Made by a program: the position numbers and the translations under genes. A stretch of DNA of 64,000 nucleotides from positions 6,588,501 through 6,652,500 of the forward strand of contig NZ_CP012670.1 of the NCBI RefSeq assembly GCF_004135735.1, read 5' to 3'. Positions within the stretch are counted from its first letter, which is position 1. Each line of letters opens with the position of its first letter. Shown in pieces: positions 18,206-26,736 of the stretch. The notes beneath the pieces are model-generated. The model saw only the letters and a list, made by a program, of their open reading frames with translations, was not told where the DNA came from and searched no databases. Source of the stretch: Sorangium cellulosum (GTDB lineage Bacteria > Myxococcota_A > Polyangia > Polyangiales > Polyangiaceae).

Positions 18206-20479
18206 ATGCGGAGAATATCTTATGCGTTGGCTCTGACTTCGGCCGCCGCGATCGCGGGCTCCCTCACGGCGGGGTGCATGGGCGATCTCGGCGACGGGGT
18301 GAACCCGTGGGGAGGCAGCTCCGACTCGCCCGACCCGCCGGGCGGCCCGCCGTCGACGGGCACGGGCGGTCCGAGCACGGGGACCGGTCCTGGGGCCGGG
18401 ACAGGGAGCGGTTCAGGCGTGGGTGGGAGCACGGGCGCGGGCGTCGGCCCTGCCACGGGCGTGGGCGGCGGCGGCACGGGCACGGGCGGCGGCCCCCCTG
18501 TCGCCTCGGCCGGGTGCGATCTCGGCTACAGCGAGCTCCCGGACGGCAAGGGCGGCCTGAACGTCGAGGCGGTCTGCCTCACGGACGACCTGGGCTTCGA
18601 CAGGAGCGCGTCGCTGGAGGCGTTCAAGACGACCGTCTACCCGCTGCTGCGCGAGAACTGCGCCGGCTGTCACAGCACGGAGACCCGCGCCCAGGCGCCG
18701 ATCCACGCCGACGCCGATCCGGTGCTGGCCCACGCGTACGCGCTCACGCGGGTGAACTTCAAGAAGCCGGTGGACTCCAAGCTCGTCGTGCGCATGGGCA
18801 TCGACCGGCACAACTGCTTCGGGAGGGACTGCAAGGACGCCAGCGCGCGGATGCTCGCCGCCGTCGAGTCGTGGGCCGACGCCGTCGAGCCGAGCCTCCC
18901 GGAGACCCCGCGCCCCGTCCCGGCGAGCGAGGAGGTCAGCGAGGCGCAGGTCAAGGCGTGGATCGCGGCGGACAAGGCCAAGGTCGCGCCGGCGGACGCC
19001 GAGTTCATCAAGTACGCCTCGCTGCACGAGATCCACAACGCCGGCGTCTCCGCGGAGGAGATGAACGTGGCCCGCGTCGGGCTCTCGAAGGCGCTGAACT
19101 CGACCGCGCGCTGGGCGCCCGTGATCGTGAACCCGGTGGACATCAACGGCAAGGGCATCGTCTACCGCTTCGATACCCGCGATTACTGGGGCTACAACAA
19201 GGGCGTCGAGAAGCTCCACTTCGGCGGCTCGGACGACGACGTCTTCTTCGGCAGGACGAGCGTCAACTACCTGGGCGAGCCGATCGGCAACGACATCACG
19301 ACGAAGGAGAAGTACAGCTACACGGCGGAGGTCCAGGAGGACCCGAGCTTCGCCAAGCTCGTGTGGGGGCGCGTCCTCGCCGGCAACGTCGAGGGCGCCA
19401 CGGACGGCGGGGTGCTGCCGCCCTACGTCGACGGCTTCAAGACGGACTACATCGAGGCGAGCCAGCTCGTCTACACGCTGACCCGTCCGGACGTGTACAA
19501 CGCGATCATGGCCATCCCGTGGTACGCGCAGATGCTCGAGGACGAGCTCGGCGTGATCAAGGACCAGGGCATGAAGTCGTACGAGTACATGGTCACGTAC
19601 CAGGCCATCACCGTCGACTCCCGCATGTACTGGCGCGCCAGGACGAAGAGCGGCGGGTACTACTGGAAGACGTGGGACATCTTCTCCGGGCAGCTCGCCA
19701 ACGGCGTCAGGACGATCGAGCAGGCGTACGAGACGGGCCAGATCCGGTTCCCCTTCTGGGCGCACCCGATCCCCAAGTTCATCCGCGGGACGGGCGGCGG
19801 CGTGACGCCGCAGACCTACAGCTTCGTCGCGACCCTGGCGCAGCCGTACGGGACCGAGCCGGCCGGGTGCGACGGGCAGACCAACTTCGGCGGCGATCAG
19901 TTCAAGAACTGCCGGTACTACACCGGGACCGAGGGGCTCCAGCAGTCCGCGGAGGAGGTCATCTGGGATCTGCCGAACGGCCTGCAGGGCTACTCCCTCT
20001 GGGGCGGCTTCAACCAGCGCCGGGTCGACGCCTTCGTGAACATCGTGCGGGATCCGCGCATCATCCGGGACGCGTCGGACGCGCAGATCGTGAGCCAGAC
20101 GGACTTCGCCACCCCGGACCGCCGCCTGAACACCGGCAGCTCGTGCATCGGCTGCCACGCGGACGGCATGAACCGCGGCGACAACGATCTGCGCGACTGG
20201 CTCGACGCCGGCGACGCCCGCCTCCCGAAGGGCAAGCACGGCGTCGACGGGTGGGTCGACGACCCGGAGACCGTGGCGCAGGTCAAGGAGCTGTACCCGC
20301 CCTCGAGCGTGATGAGGCCGCGGATGGAGGACGATCGCCGCGTCTTCCTGGCGGCCATGGCGAAGATGAAGCGCGAGATGATCCTGGGCACGGACAAGAA
20401 CCTGTACGTCGAGCCCGCCATCTGGACCATCGAGTGGGCGCAGAAGTTCTACAAGTACCCGCCCACGCGGTCGAACTGA
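18206..20479 (+). CDS. Large lipoprotein with two CxxCH (cytochrome c-type) motifs
   Basis: A 757-residue exported protein. A signal peptide ends in LTAGC (a good lipobox), followed by a Gly/Thr/Ser/Pro-rich linker (about 30-105). The first haem-attachment motif is CAGCH at 152-156 and the second CIGCH at 647-651, nearly 500 residues apart. The middle is rich in Tyr/Trp and has no domain I can name. Cytochrome-c-like fusions of this kind are common in myxobacterial and planctomycete outer-membrane lipoproteins. Covalent haem and electron transfer are plausible but not shown. RBS AGAGGAG lies 8 bp before ATG 18206. The gene ends ahead of a strong palindromic terminator and converges on the acetyltransferase. 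The true partner enzyme is unknown. Confidence 0.8.
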   Translation: MRRISYALALTSAAAIAGSLTAGCMGDLGDGVNPWGGSSDSPDPPGGPPSTGTGGPSTGTGPGAGTGSGSGVGGSTGAGVGPATGVGGGGTGTGGGPPVASAGCDLGYSELPDGKGGLNVEAVCLTDDLGFDRSASLEAFKTTVYPLLRENCAGCHSTETRAQAPIHADADPVLAHAYALTRVNFKKPVDSKLVVRMGIDRHNCFGRDCKDASARMLAAVESWADAVEPSLPETPRPVPASEEVSEAQVKAWIAADKAKVAPADAEFIKYASLHEIHNAGVSAEEMNVARVGLSKALNSTARWAPVIVNPVDINGKGIVYRFDTRDYWGYNKGVEKLHFGGSDDDVFFGRTSVNYLGEPIGNDITTKEKYSYTAEVQEDPSFAKLVWGRVLAGNVEGATDGGVLPPYVDGFKTDYIEASQLVYTLTRPDVYNAIMAIPWYAQMLEDELGVIKDQGMKSYEYMVTYQAITVDSRMYWRARTKSGGYYWKTWDIFSGQLANGVRTIEQAYETGQIRFPFWAHPIPKFIRGTGGGVTPQTYSFVATLAQPYGTEPAGCDGQTNFGGDQFKNCRYYTGTEGLQQSAEEVIWDLPNGLQGYSLWGGFNQRRVDAFVNIVRDPRIIRDASDAQIVSQTDFATPDRRLNTGSSCIGCHADGMNRGDNDLRDWLDAGDARLPKGKHGVDGWVDDPETVAQVKELYPPSSVMRPRMEDDRRVFLAAMAKMKREMILGTDKNLYVEPAIWTIEWAQKFYKYPPTRSN

Positions 20480-20502
20480 TCGCGGCGCGCAGCACCCCGT
20501 GG

Positions 20503-20530
20503 GCCCGGGGCGCTGGCCAGCGCCCCGGGC
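20503..20530. terminator. 28-bp perfect palindrome, probable bidirectional terminator
   Basis: GCCCGGGGCGCTGG is followed directly by its exact reverse complement CCAGCGCCCCGGGC, between two convergent genes. The position and strong stem suggest transcription termination in both directions. Confidence 0.7.
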
Positions 20531-20558
20531 CTCGCCCGTCGGGCGGCCGGCGCGCGCG

Positions 20559-21116
20559 TCATCGGGCCGCCGGCGCCCCGGGCCTCGGGAGCTCGAACCC
20601 CTGCGCCGAGAGCCCCTTGAACACGGTCGGCCCCGTCCGGCGGAAGCCGAGCTTCTCCAGCACCTTGATGGACGCCACGTTCTCCGGCATCGCGTGCGCG
20701 ACGAGGCGCGGGAGCCCGAGCTCCTCGAAGGCGTGACGGACGCACGCCCCGGCCGACTCGGTGGCGTAGCCTTCACCCCAGTGCCTCCGGAAGAAGCGGT
20801 ATCCGAGGTCTGCGACCTCGAGATCCTCGTGCCACCTCAGCCCGCACCAGCCGAGCTCCTCTCCCGTCCTCCGGTGGAGGACGACGAGCCGCCCCATGCG
20901 CCAGGCCTCGAACTGGTGGATCAGCCGCTCGACGACCGCGCGCGCCTCCGCCTCGCTGGCGAACGCGGCGTCGCCGGTGTAGCGGACCACGTCAGGGTCC
21001 GAGTTCAACTGCATCATGAACGGGACGTCGGAGAGCCCGTGGGGGCGGAGGACCAGGCGCTCCGTCGAGAGCACGACGACTCCCTCGTGAGGTGTGTTCG
21101 TCTCGCGGTCAGACAT
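20559..21116 (-). CDS. GNAT family N-acetyltransferase (RimJ/RimL-like)
   Basis: A 185-residue enzyme expected to transfer acetyl from acetyl-CoA to an amine. It opens with the RimJ/RimL signature LSTERLVLRPHGLSDVPFM and contains a central beta-alpha unit with DLGYRFFRRHWGEGYATE. In that segment the R-x-x-G-x-G/A loop (RRHWGEGYA) binds the CoA pyrophosphate. NVASIKVLEKLGFRRTG is the C-terminal GNAT motif. Length is normal for the family. The substrate (ribosomal protein, antibiotic or small amine) cannot be told. It stands alone, convergent with the lipoprotein upstream. Confidence 0.9.
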   Translation of the reverse strand: MSDRETNTPHEGVVVLSTERLVLRPHGLSDVPFMMQLNSDPDVVRYTGDAAFASEAEARAVVERLIHQFEAWRMGRLVVLHRRTGEELGWCGLRWHEDLEVADLGYRFFRRHWGEGYATESAGACVRHAFEELGLPRLVAHAMPENVASIKVLEKLGFRRTGPTVFKGLSAQGFELPRPGAPAAR

Positions 21117-21228
21117 TCCCCCATGATATCAGGTTCGCCACGGCCTTGTCGGCGGGCGCCTGACACTCCGCCCGGCGGACGCCGGTGGTGGCCCGGGCCG
21201 TCTCCGTTGACGCTCGGGCGCGCGGCTC

Positions 21229-21468
21229 TCGATCGACTACCGGGCGGATGGGAGCACCGAGCCGTCCACCTTCTCGCCGCGCTGCGGCTTCACCGCCGAG
21301 CTCGTGCTCACCCAGACCGGGGCTCGCCTCGGGGTCGGCTGGTACAACGTCGACCCCGCCGCCACGGCGCCGCCGGCGCTCGAGGAGTGTGCCCGAGCGG
21401 GCCCCTGCGCGGTGACGCGCGGAGGTCGCCGGCGCCTTCCGGCAAGACGAGCGCGCTGCGCGCGCTGA
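21229..21468 (+). pseudogene. Orphan fragment of an exported-protein gene
   Basis: An 80-codon frame without a start reads SIDYRADGSTEPSTFSPRCG and then AELVLTQTGARLGVGWYNVD. It has good coding composition, then drifts into low-complexity Arg-rich sequence and stops at 21466. The wording resembles beta-rich domains of large myxobacterial secreted proteins. Without a start or flanking domains it is best read as a gene remnant. The family assignment is tentative. Confidence 0.4.
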
Positions 21469-22479
21469 TTCGCCCGATCCCCGACACGTCGTCGAGCTCT
21501 CCGGGGCCGTGATGGTCTCCTGGTTTCCCGCTCGGACGCGGTCCATCGCCCACCGGCGCGGCGCCCCCCTCTCCCGGGCCAACGCTGGACGCGGAGCCGG
21601 GGACGGACCTGGGCGACAATGCACCAGGATGCCGGACAGCCTGAAACTCGTCCAGGCTCAGCAGGCTTCGCCGCCCGCCGGATCCGCCGGTGAGCGAGCT
21701 GAAAGCGGTTGAATGCGGGAGGACGAGAGATCGCGAGGGATGCAAGGAAGAGAGAGTTCTGTCTCCTATGGCCACTGCGGGAAGTCGGGCCGAGAGGCGA
21801 ACCGCCATGACGCCAAGGGCGCCAAGAGGGAAGCAGAAAAGAATGGATGAACACCCCCTTCCTCTCTTCTTGGCGTCGTTGGCGCCATGGCGGTTCTTCC
21901 GCTGATCCGGGGCAACTTCCCGCCGTAGTGCTCTCCCCTGTGTCCCTCGCGCCTTTGCGGCGTTGTCCCCCATCGGCGACAGGATAGTTCATCCTTCGCG
22001 CCCTCTGCGCGTTCGCAGGCTCGTGACGCTTGTCGTTCCTCGTCCCAGGCGCTCGCGAGCTGCCCTCGGCGCGCCGCGTGGCGCCGATTCCTCGCGAGCG
22101 GCGCGGCGGCTTCCGGCGTGCTGGTGACGATCGCGATCGTCAATCCCTCCGCATGGGGGCTTGGTGAACCGTCCCCATCAACTTAGGATCGCTCCAGACA
22201 CAGCACATCAGCGACCGGAGCCTTCGAGCGCTGGTGACCTCCGACCACGTCCATGTCGCGCCGCGGCGTCCAGACGTCGCGCCGACGAATCAGCCTGGCT
22301 TTCCGTACCGGCAACTGGTGAGATCCTCGTCGAGTGAGGCGGGCCGGGGCACGCGCGAAGATCCGCGCCGACCCCGACCCCGCCAGGGGCGCTCGCCGCC
22401 TGGATTCCACCGGTTCCGAGCACGGCTGTCTGCGGGCTCGAGCGCTTGAAGCTCGGAATCGAGAGAAAGGTGGAATCAC
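21469..22479. other. Non-coding stretch ahead of the collagen-like gene
   Basis: About 1 kb without a convincing gene. It contains an interspersed-repeat-like inverted repeat (21799-21897) and fragments such as CGCGCCTTTGCGGCGTTGTC that resemble the same scattered repeat class. The final 40 bases hold AGAAAGGTGG, the ribosome site of the collagen-like gene. Confidence 0.5.
21799..21897. repeat. Imperfect inverted repeat of the GACGCCAAGGGCGCCAAG type
   Basis: The left arm GAACCGCCATGACGCCAAGG continues to 21833. The right arm, 21859-21897, is its imperfect reverse complement, with a roughly 25-base loop. Repeats built on CGCCAAGRCGCCAAG are scattered through several large bacterial genomes. 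This looks like a REP-like or miniature element, not a gene. Confidence 0.65.
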
Positions 22480-24531
22480 ATGCGTAAGTATCGAGCGAGT
22501 GCGATTTCTGCAGGAATCCTGGCCGGGCTCGCGGGCATGATGGCCAACGCGGGCGTCGGCTGGGCTGACGACAAACAGCAGATCAAGGCGGACTCCGACT
22601 TGATCTACACCTGCAAACAGAGGCAGACTGGACAGCTCCGGATCGTGACCGGCCCGGGCCAGTGCCTGATTTCGGAGGACCAGGTATCGTGGGCTCAACC
22701 GGGCAAGAGCGCCATGGGCCCGCAGAAATTCAAGGGTGTTCAGGGCGCGCGTGGTCCCCGGGGGCCGCAGGGGCCCAAGGGCGAGCGCGGCGAGCGCGGT
22801 CCGCAGGGGCCCAAGGGCGAGCGGGGCCCGCAGGGACCGCAGGGGCCCAAGGGCGAGCGCGGCGAGCGCGGTCCCCAGGGGCCCGCGGGCGCCATCGGTC
22901 TCCAGGGCCTCAAGGGCGTTGACGGCGCTCGCGGTCCCCAGGGGCCCAAGGGCGAGATCGGACCCCAGGGCCTCAAGGGCGTTGACGGCGCTCGCGGTCC
23001 CCAGGGGCCCAAGGGCGAGATGGGTCCGCAGGGGCTCAAGGGCGAGCGCGGTCCGCAGGGGCCGCAGGGACCGCAGGGGCCCAAGGGCGAGCGCGGCGAG
23101 CGCGGTCCCCAGGGGCCCAAGGGCGCCATCGGTCTCCAGGGCCTCAAGGGCGTTGACGGCGCTCGCGGTCCCCAGGGGCCCAAGGGCGAGATGGGTCCCC
23201 AGGGCCTCAAGGGCGTTGACGGCGCTCGCGGTCCCCAGGGGCCCAAGGGCGAGATGGGTCCCCAGGGCCTCAAGGGCGTTGACGGCGCTCGCGGTCCCCA
23301 GGGGCCCAAGGGCGAGCGCGGCCCGCAGGGGCCGCAGGGGCCCAAGGGCGAGCGCGGCGAGCGCGGTCCCCAGGGGCCCGCGGGCGCCATCGGTCTCCAG
23401 GGCCTCAAGGGCGTTGACGGCGCTCGCGGTCCCCAGGGGCCCAAGGGCGAGATGGGTCCCCAGGGCCTCAAGGGCGTTGACGGCGCTCGCGGTCCCCAGG
23501 GGCCCAAGGGCGAGCGCGGCCCGCAGGGGCCGCAGGGCCCCAAGGGTGAGCGCGGTCCCCAGGGGCCGGCTGGGCTCGTTGGACCCCAGGGCCTCAAGGG
23601 CGTTGACGGCGCTCGCGGACCCCAGGGCCTCAAGGGCGAGATGGGTCCCCAGGGACCCAAGGGCGAGCGCGGCCCGCAGGGGCCGCAGGGCCCCAAGGGC
23701 GAGCGCGGCGAGCGCGGCCCGCTGGGCCCGCAGGGCCCGGCCGGCCCCAAGGGCGAGCGCGGCCCGCAGGGGCCCGCGGGGGCCATCGGCCTCCAGGGCC
23801 TCAAGGGCGCCGACGGCGCTCGCGGACCCCAGGGGCCGGCTGGCCCCAAGGGCGAGATGGGTCCCCAGGGCCTCAAGGGCGAGCGCGGTCCGCAGGGCCC
23901 GCAGGGCCCGGCCGGCCCCAAGGGCGAGCGCGGCCCGCAGGGGCCGCAGGGCCCCAAGGGCGAGCGCGGTCCGCAGGGGCCCGCGGGGGCCATCGGCCTC
24001 CAGGGCCTCAAGGGCGCCGACGGCGCTCGCGGGCTCCAGGGGCCGGCTGGTCCCAAGGGCGAGATGGGTCCCCAGGGCCTCAAGGGCGAGCGCGGTCCGC
24101 AGGGCCCGGCTGGCCCCAAGGGCGAGCGCGGCCTCCAGGGCCCGGCCGGCCCCAAGGGCGAGCGCGGCCTCCAGGGTCCCGCTGGCCCGAGGGGACCGCA
24201 GGGAGAGCGTGGTCTGCAGGGGCTCCCGGGATCGCCCGGCATCACCAAGGTCCGCGTCGTCTCCCTGACGCGCCAGGCGGCGCCCGGCAGCCAGCTCGTC
24301 AACGTCAAGGTGCTCTGCCACGCCGGCGAGGTCGCGCTCAGCGGCGGCTTCACGATCTCCGCTGGAGCGCAGGCCACCTCCAGGGTGATCGAGAGCTCGC
24401 CGGTCGATTCCGCCGAGGGGGGGCGCGGGGGCTGGACGTCCACCGCCGTCTTCGAGGGCGGATTCGGCAAGAAGGGGAGCAGCGCTGCGCTGACCACCTT
24501 CGCCATCTGCGCCGAGATCCCCGAGCGCTGA
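22480..24531 (+). CDS. Secreted collagen-like triple-helix protein
   Basis: A 683-residue exported protein. A signal peptide (about 1-29, cleavage after GVGWA) is followed by a short domain with two cysteines, then an essentially uninterrupted run of Gly-X-Y triplets from about residue 86 to 587. A 96-residue C-terminal globular domain (ITKVRVVSLT...AICAEIPER) has two cysteines and could act as trimerisation or binding head. The triplets favour GPQ, GPK, GER and GLK; Lys-Gly-Glu and Arg-Gly-Glu-like salt bridges replace the hydroxyproline that bacteria lack. RBS AAAGGTGG precedes ATG 22480. A strong hairpin follows. A role as a surface fibre or adhesin is likely from the family; the target is unknown. 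Confidence 0.92.
   Translation: MRKYRASAISAGILAGLAGMMANAGVGWADDKQQIKADSDLIYTCKQRQTGQLRIVTGPGQCLISEDQVSWAQPGKSAMGPQKFKGVQGARGPRGPQGPKGERGERGPQGPKGERGPQGPQGPKGERGERGPQGPAGAIGLQGLKGVDGARGPQGPKGEIGPQGLKGVDGARGPQGPKGEMGPQGLKGERGPQGPQGPQGPKGERGERGPQGPKGAIGLQGLKGVDGARGPQGPKGEMGPQGLKGVDGARGPQGPKGEMGPQGLKGVDGARGPQGPKGERGPQGPQGPKGERGERGPQGPAGAIGLQGLKGVDGARGPQGPKGEMGPQGLKGVDGARGPQGPKGERGPQGPQGPKGERGPQGPAGLVGPQGLKGVDGARGPQGLKGEMGPQGPKGERGPQGPQGPKGERGERGPLGPQGPAGPKGERGPQGPAGAIGLQGLKGADGARGPQGPAGPKGEMGPQGLKGERGPQGPQGPAGPKGERGPQGPQGPKGERGPQGPAGAIGLQGLKGADGARGLQGPAGPKGEMGPQGLKGERGPQGPAGPKGERGLQGPAGPKGERGLQGPAGPRGPQGERGLQGLPGSPGITKVRVVSLTRQAAPGSQLVNVKVLCHAGEVALSGGFTISAGAQATSRVIESSPVDSAEGGRGGWTSTAVFEGGFGKKGSSAALTTFAICAEIPER
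22740..24240 (+). repeat. 63-bp and shorter tandem units of the collagen-like gene
   Basis: The dominant unit is seven triplets (GPQGLKGVDGARGPQGPKGEM, 63 bp), repeated several times almost without nucleotide change between about 22900 and 23500. Mixed GER/GPQ units flank it. Near-identical DNA units point to recent expansion and a likely length polymorphism. Confidence 0.85.
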
Positions 24532-24546
24532 GCCCGTCCACGCCAA

Positions 24547-24575
24547 GCGCCCTCACGCGAACCGCGTGAGGGCGC
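24547..24575 (+). terminator. Hairpin terminator of the collagen-like gene
   Basis: A perfect 13-bp stem (GCGCCCTCACGCG paired with CGCGTGAGGGCGC) with a 3-base loop starts 16 bp after the stop codon. It is not followed by a T run. Confidence 0.78.
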
Positions 24576-25326
24576 CTCCCCGCCAGCGGTCCTTTCCTCC
24601 CGGTGCCGACGAGGCAGCCCGGAGCGGGACCGCTGGCCCCTCCCCACCCCCGCTCGTCCCACACACACCGACCGGCGAGCGCGCCACCGTCCTCGCGCGA
24701 TCACGCGCCTTCGCGCGCGCCCGCGCCGCCGGCCATGAAACCACATCGTCTCCCCCGCGCGCCCTGCGCCGAGCCCGCGAGGCCAGCAGCAACGTACGAG
24801 CGCCCCGCGCGCCTTCCCGCGCGCCTTCCAGGAGAGCGCACCACCCATCGGGACATTTCCCCACCCCCGCGATTCAATGCGCCTCGGGATCCCGAGCAGC
24901 CGCTGCCCTCCCGGGCGTGACGCAGCTCGCACACTTTTCGCAAGCCTCCACGCCGGTGCCATCGTGACTCCTGGGCGCTTCCACGACGACGTAAAATTTG
25001 CGCCGCCTCCGCGGTCTCTCCGCGATTTCTGCTGGATTACTGCGCTCCCCTGTCCGTTGATCTCACGGGGATGCCGCAGCGCGCTCAGCCTCGGTGGTCG
25101 CCGTTCGCCACATCTGTCGCCATCTGCCACAGCGGTGATTTCACGTAGTCAAATCGAACAACCATGGAGGCATCCCCTCACTTCAACCCAGAGGTAAGAG
25201 ACATGACATGGAGAGACGCAGAGAGATCTCCATGGCTCATCCTCTCTGTGGTAGCTTCCCCCTGGGCCTGACGACACGAAGGAGGGGTTTCTCTCAGATC
25301 AGACCACACGCGTCCGATCCCACCCG
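24576..25326. other. Intergenic region, about 750 bp
   Basis: No gene was recognised. It is a proline/arginine-coding-biased, low-complexity stretch followed by more AT-rich sequence from about 24960. A short inverted repeat CATGGAGA/TCTCCATG lies near 25208-25235. The promoter of the glycosyltransferase gene should lie in the last 200 bp, but no clear -35/-10 pair was identified. Confidence 0.5.
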
Positions 25327-26565
25327 ATGAGGGGAACAATGAATATCGCCTACGCCATGAAGAGCTCCCGACCTGCACCGACGACCCGCGCGCGCCGCAG
25401 CCGGCTCGTGATCGCGCATGTGCTGAGCTCCTTCCACGTGGGGGGCGCCGAGCAGGTCGTGGTGGATCTGGCCGGGCTGCAGCGCGCGGCGGGGCACGAG
25501 GTGCACGTCGTGGGCATCGCGACGAACCCTGACGGCCCGCGCGCGGATCAGCTCCGGGAGCGCGGCGTCGCGGTGCACATGGTGCCGAAGCGCCCCGGGT
25601 TCGACATCACGCTCCCCGGCAGGCTCGCGGCGTTCTTCGCGAGGCACGGTGTCTCCATCGTGCACTCGCACAACCAGCTGCCGCTCATCTATGCGACCGC
25701 GGCCGGCCGGCTCCACCGCGTGCCTGTCTGCCACACGCTGCATGGCGCCATGCTCGATCAGGGGCGGAGGGCCTGGCTGCGGCACCTCACCGCCAGGCTC
25801 GTCGATGCGCACGTGGCCGTCTCGGAGAAGACGGCCGACTTCATGAAAAAGCACAACGAGGTCCCGCTCTCGAAGCTCCACGTGATCTTGAACGGGATCG
25901 ACCTCACCCGGTTCGGGCCGGACTCCGCGGCTCGCGGCCGGATCCGGGCCGAGCTCGGGATCCCCGAGGGCGCGTGGGTGGCCGGGGCGGTCGGGCGCCT
26001 GTCGCAGATCAAGAACCACGCGCTCCTGCTGCGCGCGGCCGCGGGGGTCCTTTCGGACGACGGGCGCCTCCTCCTCGTGGGCGACGGGCCCGAGGCCGCG
26101 CCGCTGCGCGCGCTCGCCGGGGAGCTCGGCATCCGCGACCGCGTCGTGTTCGCCGGCGAGCGGCACGACGTGCCGGAGCTCCTCGCGGCGCTCGACGTCT
26201 TCGTCCTGTCGTCCAACTCCGAGGGGCTGCCGCTCTCGATGGTCGAGGCCATGGCCACGGGGCTGCCCGTGGTGTCGACCGCGGTGGGCGGCATTCCTGA
26301 CCTGGTGGCCGAGGGGGAGACAGGCCTGCTCGTGCCGGCCGGCGCGGCGGACGCGCTCGCCTCGCAGCTCGCCGCGCTCAAGGCGGATCCCGCGCGGGCC
26401 GCGGCGATGGGAAGGCGGGGGCGCGCGCTCGCCCTCGGGCGCTACTCGGCCGAACACATGACGGCGAGCTACATGGATATCTACGACGCCCTCCTCTCGC
26501 GGCGGACGCCGGAGCGCGGAAGCGTCCTCCGGGCGAGCGCCCTCCTCGCCAGCTTCCACACCTAG
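25327..26565 (+). CDS. Glycosyltransferase, GT4/GT1-like (GT-B fold)
   Basis: A 412-residue cytosolic enzyme expected to move a sugar from a nucleotide-sugar donor to a glycan or lipid acceptor. The N-terminal half opens with LVIAHVLSSFHVGGAEQVVV, the GT4 acceptor-domain signature, and continues with SIVHSHNQLPLIYA. The donor half has VAGAVGRLSQIKNH, LLVGDGPE and the EGLPLSMVE stretch, which carries the E-x7-E pair binding the nucleotide sugar. Two starts are possible, ATG 25327 and ATG 25339; GGGGAA favours the second. No sugar-biosynthesis or polysaccharide genes are adjacent, so the acceptor is unknown. The stop codon lies inside the left arm of a 127-bp palindrome. Confidence 0.92.
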   Translation: MRGTMNIAYAMKSSRPAPTTRARRSRLVIAHVLSSFHVGGAEQVVVDLAGLQRAAGHEVHVVGIATNPDGPRADQLRERGVAVHMVPKRPGFDITLPGRLAAFFARHGVSIVHSHNQLPLIYATAAGRLHRVPVCHTLHGAMLDQGRRAWLRHLTARLVDAHVAVSEKTADFMKKHNEVPLSKLHVILNGIDLTRFGPDSAARGRIRAELGIPEGAWVAGAVGRLSQIKNHALLLRAAAGVLSDDGRLLLVGDGPEAAPLRALAGELGIRDRVVFAGERHDVPELLAALDVFVLSSNSEGLPLSMVEAMATGLPVVSTAVGGIPDLVAEGETGLLVPAGAADALASQLAALKADPARAAAMGRRGRALALGRYSAEHMTASYMDIYDALLSRRTPERGSVLRASALLASFHT

Positions 26566-26691
26566 AGCGGCGGGCGCCCGCTTCGGATACGGGCCCAGAT
26601 CGGCGTTTTCGGCGCGCAGGCGTACTGGAGTACGCCTGCGCGCCGAAAACGCCGATCTGGGCCCGTCTCCTGTGCGGGCGACCGCCGCTCT
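26564..26691. repeat. 127-bp near-perfect palindrome between convergent genes
   Basis: The core has 37-bp exactly complementary arms (26590-26626 and 26629-26665) around a two-base GG centre. Outside it lie 8-base unpaired stretches, then CGCCCGC/GCGGGCG (26575-26581, 26674-26680), one unpaired base, then AGAGCGGCGG/CCGCCGCTCT (26564-26573, 26682-26691). It begins inside the stop codon of the glycosyltransferase. It would work as a two-way terminator but is far longer than needed. Confidence 0.9.
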
Positions 26692-26736
26692 GCGAGGTGG
26701 GGCGGGAGACCGAGAGAGAGGCGAGGTGCGCGGAGA

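Noticed and set aside
6459..22375. Shared 21-base sequence at 6459-6479 and 22355-22375
   Set aside because: The match does not extend either side and lies in GC-rich non-coding sequence; probably chance or an uninformative short relic.
22183..24546. Long minus-strand frames opposite the collagen-like gene
   Set aside because: Their Leu/Ala/Gly or Pro/Ser repeats are reverse readings of the Gly-X-Y DNA units.
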